From Sporosarcina sp. (GTDB lineage: Bacteria; Bacillota; Bacilli; Bacillales_A; Planococcaceae): DNA of 64,000 nt. The stretch covers positions 1-64,000 of the forward strand of contig JARIDO010000029.1 in assembly GCA_029263895.1 (NCBI GenBank), read 5' to 3'. Positions within the stretch are counted from its first letter, which is position 1. Each line of letters starts with the position of its first letter. Below are positions 52,572 through 60,978 of this stretch, piece after piece. A program made the position numbers and the translations under genes. The notes beneath the pieces were generated by a model. That model did not search any database and was not told where the DNA came from. It saw only the letters and a list, made by a program, of their open reading frames with translations.

Positions 52572-53273
52572 TTGAAACGCATTGATACGAGTAGTATTAC
52601 ATTTTGGGCATTTGCATTTCTGCTTCTCATATTTGCTGAAGCAACAATCTTTCATAATGGAAATATCATATTCCTCTTTCTTGGAACCGGACTTCTCTAT
52701 TACGCCACACGAAAACGTACGAAGTGGTTATTCGTTGCAGGTTTATTTTTCATTGTTGTGGCTCTCCTAACATTGTGGAGTTTAAGACTCCTCATATTCG
52801 CATCCTTGCTATTTCTTCTAGTAAAGTTATGGAAAGGTGTGCCTTCTGAAGCAATCATGCGTCCTTTAAAGGAATTTCAAATAGAAAGCCCTAACGGCAT
52901 ATGGAAGAACAAACTATTTTCGATTCAAGCATCTCCTTTTTCATCATACGAATGGGAAGATGTTCATATACAAGGGGCTTTCGGTGATATTCATGTGGAC
53001 GTAACGAATACTGTTCTACCAAAAGGGACTTCATTGATTTCTATCCGACAAGGTATCGGGAAAATAAAAATTGTTTTACCCTATGATATACCTGTTCGTG
53101 TTCATTACGCATCACTACTCGGCGATGCATGTATTTTTAATAATAATCGAAAACGACTCGTCAATGAAACGCTTCATATGAAAGATAGCTATGACGATAT
53201 TGAGCAGAAACAAACAGAACTCATCATTTCCCTATCAACTCTCTTTGGAGATATCGAGGTGATACGTAAATGA
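52572..53273 (+). CDS. liaF: LiaF-like membrane protein
   Basis: 233 residues. Four hydrophobic segments in the first 100 residues, then a DUF2154/cell-wall-active antibiotics response domain with V-H-I-Q-G-A-F-G-D-I-H-V-D near residue 136 and F-G-D-I-E-V at the end. LiaF inhibits the LiaS kinase in unstressed cells. Start is a TTG at 52572 with AAAGGGGA upstream; its end overlaps liaS by 4 nt. Confidence 0.85.
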   Translation: MKRIDTSSITFWAFAFLLLIFAEATIFHNGNIIFLFLGTGLLYYATRKRTKWLFVAGLFFIVVALLTLWSLRLLIFASLLFLLVKLWKGVPSEAIMRPLKEFQIESPNGIWKNKLFSIQASPFSSYEWEDVHIQGAFGDIHVDVTNTVLPKGTSLISIRQGIGKIKIVLPYDIPVRVHYASLLGDACIFNNNRKRLVNETLHMKDSYDDIEQKQTELIISLSTLFGDIEVIRK

Positions 53274-54298
53274 AGGCACTTATTGGACGTGGATTTTTTC
53301 TAACACTCCTTTTTACGACTGTTACAATTGTATATCTCTACTTTCTATATGAATTATCTTTACAACACGTTTGGATTGCGTTCTATGACATGAAATTCGC
53401 CGAAGTCCCACTTGGTTGGTGGATTCTTAATACTACCTTATTGCTTGGTTTCGGGATTGCTGGTTGGACTGTTGCTATTGCAAACGCAAGGGATAGAGCA
53501 CTTGTAAAAGTGATTGCAGGATTGATTGACAACGAGGATGCTACACAAACAAATGGTAGACTTCCTCGACGTGTCAATTTTGCAATTAAAAACGTTTCGG
53601 ACGTGATCCACTCACAACGAAAAAGTCTTCAACGAATTACTGACGAAAGATCTGAAGCACAAGACAGAATCATACAAGAACGCATTGTACAAGAAAGACA
53701 ACGACTTGCACGTGAATTGCATGACTCAGTGTCACAGCAACTATTTGCGGCTTCCATGTTGCTGTCCTCAATCACTGAACAAAACGACAAACTCGCTGAA
53801 CAAAAACCACTTAAACAAGTTGAGCGTATGGTACAACAAGCACAACTTGAAATGCGTGCATTACTGCTACATTTACGACCTGCCGCACTGGCCAATAAAT
53901 CGTTAGCCGAAGGGTTAGAAGAGTTGTTAGAGGAACTAAAAGAAAAAGTTACTTTCGACATTCGTTTCAGACTGGAAGAAGTTACTTTATCCAAAGGGGC
54001 AGAAGATCATTTATTCCGCATTGCGCAAGAAACATTGTCGAATACATTACGCCATGCACAAGCGACAGAAGTGGATGTATTGTTCATCGAACGTGATAGC
54101 CTAGCCATTTTCCGAGTGCAAGACAACGGAATCGGTTTTAAGGACAGCGACGGCAAAGGTGGGTCATATGGCTTACAAAATGTGAAAGAACGAGCAATTG
54201 AAATTGGCGGTAGTTGCAAGATTGTATCTGTTCCCTCTCAAGGAACAATTGTAGAAGTAAAACTGCCTATCTGGAAAGAAGGAGATTCAATTGATTAG
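53270..54298 (+). CDS. liaS: Sensor histidine kinase LiaS
   Basis: 342 residues. Two membrane helices (about 8-28 and 48-72) with only a short outer loop, as in intramembrane-sensing kinases. HisKA_3 with phospho-acceptor His in L-A-R-E-L-H-D-S-V-S-Q-Q-L-F near residue 151, then HATPase with V-Q-D-N-G-I-G-F and G-G-S-Y-G-L-Q-N. It responds to lipid-II-active antibiotics and phosphorylates LiaR. Confidence 0.9.
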   Translation: MKALIGRGFFLTLLFTTVTIVYLYFLYELSLQHVWIAFYDMKFAEVPLGWWILNTTLLLGFGIAGWTVAIANARDRALVKVIAGLIDNEDATQTNGRLPRRVNFAIKNVSDVIHSQRKSLQRITDERSEAQDRIIQERIVQERQRLARELHDSVSQQLFAASMLLSSITEQNDKLAEQKPLKQVERMVQQAQLEMRALLLHLRPAALANKSLAEGLEELLEELKEKVTFDIRFRLEEVTLSKGAEDHLFRIAQETLSNTLRHAQATEVDVLFIERDSLAIFRVQDNGIGFKDSDGKGGSYGLQNVKERAIEIGGSCKIVSVPSQGTIVEVKLPIWKEGDSID

Positions 54299-54923
54299 GG
54301 TTTTGTTAGTTGACGACCATGAAATGGTACGTATTGGCGTGTCAGCTTATTTACAAATCCAATCTGATATAGAAGTTGTCGGTGAAGCAGTGAATGGACG
54401 TGAAGCAGTTGAAAAAGCGCTATCACTAAGGCCTGACATTATATTGATGGATATGGTGATGCCTGAAATGAATGGAGCAGAAGCAAGTGCAGCAATCATT
54501 AAACAATGGCCAGCAGCAAAAATCATCATCGTGACAAGCTTCTTGGATGACGATAAAGTATATCCAGCGCTAGAGGCAGGAGCCGTCAGTTACATTCTAA
54601 AAACGTCAAATGCAAAAAGAATTGTAGACGCTATCCGAGAAACATACAACGGGCAAACTGTATTAGAACCAGAAGTCACCACAAAGATGATGCAAAAAAT
54701 GCGTGCAGGAAACGAAAAACCACTCCATGATGATTTAACGGAACGCGAGCTGGAAGTGCTCTTATTGATGGCACAAGGCAAGACCAATCAAGACATTGCT
54801 AACGACCTTTTCATCGCGATAAAGACTGTGAAGACACATGTCAGTAATCTATTGGCAAAACTCGACGTTCAAGATCGTACACAAGCTGTCATATACGCGT
54901 TCCATAATCGATTGGTGAAATAA
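54291..54923 (+). CDS. liaR: Response regulator LiaR
   Basis: 210 residues. Receiver (V-D-D-H near residue 8; phospho-Asp in I-L-M-D-M-V-M-P) and LuxR-type helix-turn-helix (L-T-E-R-E-L-E-V-L to K-T-V-K-T-H-V-S-N-L). Starts at a TTG overlapping liaS by 8 nt, with GAAGGAG 6 nt upstream. It would activate liaI-liaH. Confidence 0.9.
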   Translation: MIRVLLVDDHEMVRIGVSAYLQIQSDIEVVGEAVNGREAVEKALSLRPDIILMDMVMPEMNGAEASAAIIKQWPAAKIIIVTSFLDDDKVYPALEAGAVSYILKTSNAKRIVDAIRETYNGQTVLEPEVTTKMMQKMRAGNEKPLHDDLTERELEVLLLMAQGKTNQDIANDLFIAIKTVKTHVSNLLAKLDVQDRTQAVIYAFHNRLVK

Positions 54924-54943
54924 ATTCATCGACGGTTGTGTTG

Positions 54944-55049
54944 GGGGAGGATATCAGCGTTTTTTGGGAGGATATCAGCGTTTTTATTGGTTTTATCGGC
55001 GTTTCCTAGGCGGATATCGGCGTTTTTTGCACACTTATCGGCGTTTCAC
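54944..55049. repeat. Phased intergenic repeat array C (5 units, 21-bp period)
   Basis: CAGCG/CGGCG cores begin at 54955, 54976, 54997, 55018 and 55039: exactly 21 bp apart each time. They are embedded in GATATCGGCGTTTTT-like units. Lies just after liaR, before a convergent gene. Confidence 0.85.
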
Positions 55050-55075
55050 GTCTTTCTACCTATAAAATTCCATAA

Positions 55076-55109
55076 AAAAGACCTCACTTTTTAAAAAGTG
55101 AGGTCTTTT
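55076..55109. terminator. Bidirectional terminator after the lia operon
   Basis: Perfect 17-bp inverted repeat AAAAGACCTCACTTTTT and complement with almost no spacer. It is T-rich on both sides and serves convergent genes. Confidence 0.9.
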
Positions 55110-55114
55110 CATTA

Positions 55115-56881
55115 TTACGGGTTAAGTGGATCATCTGGTTTCTGGTCATTCCACTTATCGTGAATATCTTGATTAAAATTCCCTTCCTCAGATGGTGGTA
55201 TTTCATCCGTGTACGCTGGACCCGTCATGCCTGGATCTACAAATGATTCTGTTGGCTGGTTCATTGGAAACTTCCAATCCCCTGCTTCAACATTATCTTC
55301 TAGCGGTATATCATCCACTCCGTCTTTCATCTGTTCTTTCGCAGCGCGTGCTTGTTGTTTCATAGTTGCTTTTTCTTGTTCCCATTTTTCTTTAGAAACA
55401 TCTGCACTCTGTAGGCTCGATTCCATCTTAGATAAATAACGTGATGCGTGTTCACGTCCACCTAATCCAAACGCGAGACCAAATGCTAGCGCTACACCGC
55501 CTAGTGTTAAGATGAATGCTGCATTGATAATCGCTGGTGCAATTCCTAGCTGACTCAGTGCCATAAATAACGCAAATGCAAGAATTGCATATTTAGCTAC
55601 ATAGCGAAGCATATGTGGAGCACCTGACTTAGTCGTCATGACGCTACCTACAAAACGTTCCGCAAGGTTTGCAAGCCAAAAACCGACAGCAAGAATAACG
55701 ATTGCTGCAACAACCATTGGTAAATAAGCAAATATACCTGTTGCTAATGTCACCATAAAGTGCAAGTTTAGAATCTGTAATGCTTCCACAGTAAACAATA
55801 AAATGACGATAACTTGAACGATTGTACCAATGATTTCTGCAAATGATGGTACTGATGTTGTCGCTGCACGAACTCCCATTTTTCCAAATAGCGAATTAAT
55901 ACCAATACTGTTAAGAAGCATCACAACAACATCTTTCATCCAACGTGCTAAAACGACTCCAACAAGGACTAAAACAATCGCTACCGCAATTTTCGGAAGC
56001 ATCGTCATAATATCGTTCAACATCGCAATTGCCGGTTGTGAAATACCTTCTAAATCAAGAATTTCCAAAGCTGAAATTGTCACTGGAATCATAATTAATA
56101 CAAAAACGACAGTTCCAATAAGGCGTGAGATACTCGTTCCCTTTACAAATGAAGAGAGTTTCAACTTATCTGCAAAACGATCTGTTCCTACTGAAGCAAG
56201 TAAGTTCGTTAAGAGACTACGAACAATCTTCGCAACTAGATAACCCACAAAGAAAATAAGAACCGCCCCAATAAGTTTTGGGATGAATTTCATAAAGCTC
56301 GTCAACATACCTTCTAACGGACCACTTATACCGCTAAGTCCTAACGCATGTAAAACTGCTGGAACAAACATCAGCAAAATGATATAGAAAGCAATATTTG
56401 CAACTGTTTCTACCAATTTCACTTTATTAATTTCTTCAGCTTCCATACCTGTTTTCATAACGTATTTATTGAGATTAAGTTTTGTGCCTGCTACTAAAAT
56501 GAGCTTTTTAACGACTAATGCAAGTACCCACGCTAGCAGTAAAATAAGCGCGGCTTTTAAAATGCCTAATACCGCCGAACCAATACCTGAATACATCGAA
56601 ACAAAAGGCGTCGCCATCATATTCATGTTCATCATATTAAAGAACAAGATGAATGCTAATATTAGAATTGCAAAGAATACAACTTTACTAATGATTTTCT
56701 CTGCTCCCCATTTGCCTCTTTTCACATTTAGTCTTTCATTTACACGATTTTTTCGTAACAACTTATAAACTGCACTTTCCGCCATTTTCGCAACGAAAAA
56801 GCCAACAAGTAATACGAGCAGACCTAATAATAAATCCGGTAACCAACTAAACAGATTATCATAATATGGATCTCTGAACAT
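55115..56881 (-). CDS. Multi-repeat TM-helix protein, mechanosensitive channel-like
   Basis: 588 residues. At least four copies of a conserved unit, starting with L-P-x-L/V then G-x-x-V-A-K/R-W-x-x-x or similar (for example G-Y-L-V-A-K-I-V, G-V-V-L-A-R-W-M, G-F-W-L-A-N-L-A), at about residues 12, 195, 290 and 390. The conserved TM helix (PF05552-type) normally sits beside MscS channel domains. Here it is repeated without the cytoplasmic MscS beta-domain. A helix with L-A-F-G-L-A-F-G-L-G-G-R follows and an acidic, Pro-rich cytoplasmic tail ends the chain. A role in osmotic or membrane-tension sensing is inference. GGAGG precedes the ATG. Confidence 0.7.
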   Translation of the reverse strand: MFRDPYYDNLFSWLPDLLLGLLVLLVGFFVAKMAESAVYKLLRKNRVNERLNVKRGKWGAEKIISKVVFFAILILAFILFFNMMNMNMMATPFVSMYSGIGSAVLGILKAALILLLAWVLALVVKKLILVAGTKLNLNKYVMKTGMEAEEINKVKLVETVANIAFYIILLMFVPAVLHALGLSGISGPLEGMLTSFMKFIPKLIGAVLIFFVGYLVAKIVRSLLTNLLASVGTDRFADKLKLSSFVKGTSISRLIGTVVFVLIMIPVTISALEILDLEGISQPAIAMLNDIMTMLPKIAVAIVLVLVGVVLARWMKDVVVMLLNSIGINSLFGKMGVRAATTSVPSFAEIIGTIVQVIVILLFTVEALQILNLHFMVTLATGIFAYLPMVVAAIVILAVGFWLANLAERFVGSVMTTKSGAPHMLRYVAKYAILAFALFMALSQLGIAPAIINAAFILTLGGVALAFGLAFGLGGREHASRYLSKMESSLQSADVSKEKWEQEKATMKQQARAAKEQMKDGVDDIPLEDNVEAGDWKFPMNQPTESFVDPGMTGPAYTDEIPPSEEGNFNQDIHDKWNDQKPDDPLNP

Positions 56882-56966
56882 TTAACATCCTCCATTCAAA
56901 TTCGAATCTATTAGGTCTATTCCTATATTCGTATTACACTAAACCTTTTTTAGACAAATAAAAAAA

Positions 56967-56990
56967 CGACCAACCAAATTAGGTTAGTCG
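56967..56990 (-). terminator. Terminator of the small hydrophilic protein gene
   Basis: Stem CGACCAACC / GGTTAGTCG with one mismatch and a 6-nt loop, followed by a T-run on the minus strand. Confidence 0.7.
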
Positions 56991-56991
56991 C

Positions 56992-57339
56992 TTATGCATC
57001 TTCACTCGCTGCAGCTGTTTTTGTTTTGTGCTTATTCCACACGGTATGAGCTTGCTGATTAAATTCACGATTGTACTTTTCTCTATCGCCGTAAGGGAAT
57101 CGTTCTCCAAGGGTTGGGTTATTATAACTCGGTGTTTGTTCTTTTTTATTTTCACTATAGGCAGATGGCTTATGTTCAGTTGTTTTTTCATCAGCATTCT
57201 TTCTGAATGTCTCGATTGAATTAGAGTCCGATGGATCAGCTAATGGCAATTCATCAGAAGGTCCCTTCCGTCCATCATGTAATGTAACCTTTGGTTCTAA
57301 GTCTTTTTTGTTAGGATACTTTCCATTATTGATTGTCAT
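56992..57339 (-). CDS. Hypothetical hydrophilic protein
   Basis: 115 residues, unrecognised. Strongly charged and Lys/Asn/Pro-rich with no membrane helix or signal. It contains Y-P-N-K-K-D-L-E-P-K-V near the start and E-R-F-P-Y-G-D-R-E-K-Y-N-R-E near residue 85. Probably a soluble, partly disordered protein. GGAGAGGG lies 9 nt before the ATG; an in-frame TTG two codons upstream is possible. Confidence 0.6.
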   Translation of the reverse strand: MTINNGKYPNKKDLEPKVTLHDGRKGPSDELPLADPSDSNSIETFRKNADEKTTEHKPSAYSENKKEQTPSYNNPTLGERFPYGDREKYNREFNQQAHTVWNKHKTKTAAASEDA

Positions 57340-57467
57340 TCGCAAACACCCTCTCCTTTTCTTAATACCTTACTATATTCCCTCTTTATACAATATTAAA
57401 CCTAAATTTTCAAAAAAGAAACTTTTTTCAAAAAAATGCGTTCCTTTAGTTATAGAGGAGGATTTTT

Positions 57468-58118
57468 TTGCGTACTATATTTGCTGTTTTATTTTCACTC
57501 AGCAGTATCCTTTTACTCATTTGGATTGAGCAAGGATTAGGCTTTCCTTATGTTTGGAAAACAATTGCAAAGATTGTTCTATTGCTATTTGTACCGCTTA
57601 TTTTTTTCCGCTATCGGCAGTTACACTTTTTACATTTTAAAAAGACAGATCGAAAAAGTATCCTCGTAGGTCTCGCTGCTGGTTTGTTTTGTATTTTGTC
57701 GATGCTTGGTGTATTTATAGTGCTAGCCCCTTCAATTGATATCGATGCGTTAGTTGCTGACTTAGCTTCTAAAGGCGTAACGCCAGAAGTTTTCCCGTTC
57801 ATTGCACTGTATATACTTTTTGGCAATTCATTTATTGAGGAGTTCTTCTTTAGAGGAATATTGGCGGTTTCCTTAAGAAATTCAAAACTTAGACTCATTC
57901 TGCCTTCATTCTTTTTTGCTATTTATCATATTGCCATTTTTCTATCTTGGTTCAGCATTCCACTTTTACTAATCGCGATCATTGGTTTATGGATTGGCGG
58001 AATCATTTTTCAATTGGCAAACGAGCGTAGCGGAACAATACTATCTTCTTGGATAATCCATATGTCTGCGGATATCGGTGTGTTACTAGTCGGTTTTTAT
58101 ATGATTTACTTGCACTAG
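57468..58118 (+). CDS. CPBP family intramembrane metalloprotease
   Basis: 216 residues, about eight membrane helices. The CAAX/CPBP motif E-E-F-F-F-R-G (124-130) and the second histidine-bearing helix F-A-I-Y-H-I (about 150-155) are intact, so it is a probable glutamate metalloprotease of the type I/Abi group. Such proteins process peptides or act in bacteriocin self-immunity. Start is a TTG behind GAGGAGG; the spacing is good and there is no ATG nearby. Confidence 0.8.
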   Translation: MRTIFAVLFSLSSILLLIWIEQGLGFPYVWKTIAKIVLLLFVPLIFFRYRQLHFLHFKKTDRKSILVGLAAGLFCILSMLGVFIVLAPSIDIDALVADLASKGVTPEVFPFIALYILFGNSFIEEFFFRGILAVSLRNSKLRLILPSFFFAIYHIAIFLSWFSIPLLLIAIIGLWIGGIIFQLANERSGTILSSWIIHMSADIGVLLVGFYMIYLH

Positions 58119-58202
58119 TAGTTGCAACCATTTACAGCTTTAGGCGTCCCATTTGCAACTTGTAACTTACTGTCATCTCATTTGTTCTAGGGGGTAATTC
58201 GC

Positions 58203-58559
58203 TTGAAAGGCAAACAATCGATAAAATTACGCTACATATTGTTGGCGTTAGTAGCCCTATTCATTGTATTGACCTTCTATTATGGACAATCGTTTGAAGA
58301 AGCTATTTATACAGAGAGGTTCCCAATACCACCAACTGCAAAAATCAGTAAGATTTCTAGTTTAAAATTATTAGAGACGTATCAATGGGAACCGGCTTCT
58401 GAAGAAAACGGCTTGCCTCTTCGCTACAAATTAATGATACGGTTAAGTGGGTGGAAAGAGATTGATCGGATGGGTGCCTTGACGACGTATAAAAAAGGCA
58501 ATTTAACTGTGGACGTTGTCTCCTATAATAATCGTATTGAATTGTATGGAAAACAGTAA
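58203..58559 (+). CDS. Hypothetical membrane-anchored protein
   Basis: 118 residues, unrecognised. One N-terminal membrane helix (about 10-27) and then a soluble outer domain with Y-Q-W-E-P and L-S-G-W-K-E-I-D-R. TTG start with GGGGG 8 nt upstream. Possibly co-transcribed with the CPBP protease, ending in a terminator. Confidence 0.6.
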   Translation: MKGKQSIKLRYILLALVALFIVLTFYYGQSFEEAIYTERFPIPPTAKISKISSLKLLETYQWEPASEENGLPLRYKLMIRLSGWKEIDRMGALTTYKKGNLTVDVVSYNNRIELYGKQ

Positions 58560-58593
58560 AACGGCTAGACACTGATCAGTGTCTAGCCGTTTT
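58558..58593. terminator. Perfect palindromic terminator
   Basis: 36-bp perfect palindrome AAAACGGCTAGACACTGA and its complement, no loop spacer, T-rich on both strands. Bidirectional between convergent genes. Confidence 0.9.
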
Positions 58594-58599
58594 ATTTTG

Positions 58600-60822
58600 T
58601 TAAACGAGTGGAACTTTGACTGTTACTTTAAACAAATCTCCATCGACTTCTATTTTCATTTCTCCATTGTGTAAATCGACAATTGATTGTGCGATGGCAA
58701 GCCCTAATCCAGAACCTTCCGTATGACGTGAAGCATCCGCCCGTTTAAATCGCTCAAATAATTCATCTACATTCTCACTAATTTCATACTTCGTGACATT
58801 CTTCACTACAAATTCTGCATGATTGTCGACTTTGCGAAGCGTCGTATATACTCGCGTTCCCGGCAATGTATATTTGATGGCATTCATAATTAAGTTATCC
58901 AATACTCGCCACCATTTTTGACCATCTACAAATGCGATTAATGCTGTTTCAGGTAATGTCGTTCTGAAATCTAAATCCGATTGAGCAATTTGTTCAGCGT
59001 GTTCAGCGAGTGCCTGCTGTAACAATTGCGTCAAATCCACATTCTTCCTTGTTAATTCTAGATTCCCACTTGCCATTTTGGAAACTTCAAATAAATCTTC
59101 TATTAACGTTTTTAATCGCTGTGATTTCCTATCGATGATGTCTACATACTTTTCCCTATCCTGAATTGGAAGTTCAGGATTTTTCAATAAATCAGTATAC
59201 GTTATGATAGAAGTCAACGGTGTTCGAAGATCATGACTAACGTTTGTAATCAATTCAGTTTTTAGTCGTTCACTCTTCGCTTGCTCCGTCATGGAACTAC
59301 GGACACCTTCACGTAAATTATTGAGATTCACAGCATGTTTCGTTAAGGGTGATTTTCCTTGAACGCTAATATCGCGATTCAACCGACCATTCGCCATTTC
59401 CTCCGTTGCTTTCATAATTCTGTTCAAATAAGCAACTCTTTTTACATAGATGTATACCATCGGCAATCCGATGAATAATGCTAGTGGCATATAAATGATT
59501 AATAAGAAGGGCTGCCAACCGACAATGACGATTCCAATGCCTGCTAAGAAGAAGCCAATCATAAGGATAAACATTTGTAACCCAATCGAGCGATTCAAAA
59601 ACATATCACGAAATGCTAGAACTAGTTTTAAACTAAAACTATCTCTGATTTCTTGTTCTATAGCGCCCTCTGTTTTCAATCGATCTACTAATAGTACGAG
59701 TTGAAATACAGTTGCCCATAAGAAGAAAAACAAAAAGCCAATTAAAATTAACCCATCGAGCCAATTCTCGAAATTCGTATTGTATATAAGAGAAGAGAGT
59801 TCGTAAGGTAACGCATCTACTAAAAAGTACGTCATTAAACCCGCTAGGAATAGGAGTGCTAATCTGATCTCAAGTTTCAACCAATTGTATTTTATTGATA
59901 AGTGATCTGTAAGTATCCATTTCTTTTGAAAACGGATGACTGTGAATAAAGCAATTAACGCAACAATACCAGCTATCCATAAAATATAATGTGTATATTT
60001 ACCTTGTTCGAATGTTTCCATCTCGTATTTGAGACTTACATCATTTAGTGCTAACCGCGGTAATCGTATTTCACCTGCAAACTGTCGTACTTTTTGAGTT
60101 GTTTTTGTAGTATTTAAAGGTTCAACAGCACCATCGTTTTGCGACTGTATAAATGCCGATATATTTGTAGCTCCTTCGTCAATATAATCGCTTTGATGCG
60201 CATTCAAATAACCATTATCTGCGTTATACTTTGTGCTAAATACAAATGGTGCAGTCATATCACCCGCAGTAAAAACTTCGCCCGACTCAATATTTTTCAA
60301 CTTATATGCAAACTCTAAACTCACTTCTTCGTTATAGCCATTTGAATTCGTCCTTACATATTCCAATAACACTCTTTCTTTTTCTGCACGAATTTTTTTC
60401 TTTACATGTTCGTCATCTTTGAAGTTTTGACTAATGTCTTCAATCTTTGCATCGCGTTCACTTATTAATGCATTTTCTACTTTTTCACTATTATTTGCTT
60501 TCGCTTCTTCAATTCGATTTCTATACTGTTCTTCAATATTCTCAATTTGATTCGCGAGTGACCCATACTCGGTGCGATGCTGTTCAATTTCTTCTTGGGT
60601 CACTACAATTTTCTTCATTTCTTCTTGAATATCTAACGGATTCAGTGTTGAACGGCTCAAGTTCTCAATAAACATCGATAGTTGATTTTGAAAATAGTCT
60701 CCATCCTGATAGCTTTTGCCAATATACTGAGTACCGTTCTTCGCAAACGATAGGAAAGCCATGAGCACAATTGCAACGAGGGAAACCCATATAAGGAGCA
60801 ATTTTCTATTGTTATTTTTCAT
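58600..60822 (-). CDS. Large polytopic sensor histidine kinase
   Basis: 740 residues. N-terminal membrane helix (about 6-26), a long extracytoplasmic region to about 270 with a heptad-like coiled coil (about 70-150), then six or seven membrane helices (about 278-470), a HAMP-like region, H-box I-T-N-V-S-H-D-L-R-T-P-L, N-box N-A-I-K-Y and G-S-G-L-G-L-A-I. The mixed large outer domain plus polytopic domain is unusual. It pairs with the OmpR-type regulator at 60979. Start: the ATG at 60822, with GAGGGAGC upstream; a GTG two codons earlier overlaps the stop of a small ORF. Confidence 0.85.
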   Translation of the reverse strand: MKNNNRKLLLIWVSLVAIVLMAFLSFAKNGTQYIGKSYQDGDYFQNQLSMFIENLSRSTLNPLDIQEEMKKIVVTQEEIEQHRTEYGSLANQIENIEEQYRNRIEEAKANNSEKVENALISERDAKIEDISQNFKDDEHVKKKIRAEKERVLLEYVRTNSNGYNEEVSLEFAYKLKNIESGEVFTAGDMTAPFVFSTKYNADNGYLNAHQSDYIDEGATNISAFIQSQNDGAVEPLNTTKTTQKVRQFAGEIRLPRLALNDVSLKYEMETFEQGKYTHYILWIAGIVALIALFTVIRFQKKWILTDHLSIKYNWLKLEIRLALLFLAGLMTYFLVDALPYELSSLIYNTNFENWLDGLILIGFLFFFLWATVFQLVLLVDRLKTEGAIEQEIRDSFSLKLVLAFRDMFLNRSIGLQMFILMIGFFLAGIGIVIVGWQPFLLIIYMPLALFIGLPMVYIYVKRVAYLNRIMKATEEMANGRLNRDISVQGKSPLTKHAVNLNNLREGVRSSMTEQAKSERLKTELITNVSHDLRTPLTSIITYTDLLKNPELPIQDREKYVDIIDRKSQRLKTLIEDLFEVSKMASGNLELTRKNVDLTQLLQQALAEHAEQIAQSDLDFRTTLPETALIAFVDGQKWWRVLDNLIMNAIKYTLPGTRVYTTLRKVDNHAEFVVKNVTKYEISENVDELFERFKRADASRHTEGSGLGLAIAQSIVDLHNGEMKIEVDGDLFKVTVKVPLV

Positions 60823-60824
60823 CT

Positions 60825-60968
60825 TCACACGCTCCCTCTAACTAATCTTGTAAAATAACTTATAGCTCTGTTCGAACGTTCCAAACTATCAGCTAGCATT
60901 TCTAAAATAAGTGGTGCACAATATACCAGGCTGCAGATAGCAATAACAATAGCGATAATTGACCCCAT
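60825..60968 (-). CDS. Small membrane protein between response regulator and kinase genes
   Basis: 47 codons plus TGA, too short for a 60-residue cut-off. It reads M-G-S-I-I-A-I-V-I-A-I-C-S-L-V-Y then a charged tail with R-S-N-R-A and R-L-V-R-G-S-V: one N-terminal membrane helix and a basic tail. It fills the 146-bp gap between the two genes and its last codons overlap the kinase start region. The ribosome site is weak (AAGTGA), suggesting coupled translation after the response regulator. It could also be spacer with a chance ORF. Confidence 0.45.
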   Translation of the reverse strand: MGSIIAIVIAICSLVYCAPLILEMLADSLERSNRAISYFTRLVRGSV

Positions 60969-60978
60969 CAAAGCGTAG

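Noticed and set aside
55830..56243. 137-codon plus-strand ORF inside the channel-like gene
   Set aside because: Antisense shadow of a repetitive Ile/Val/Leu-rich gene.
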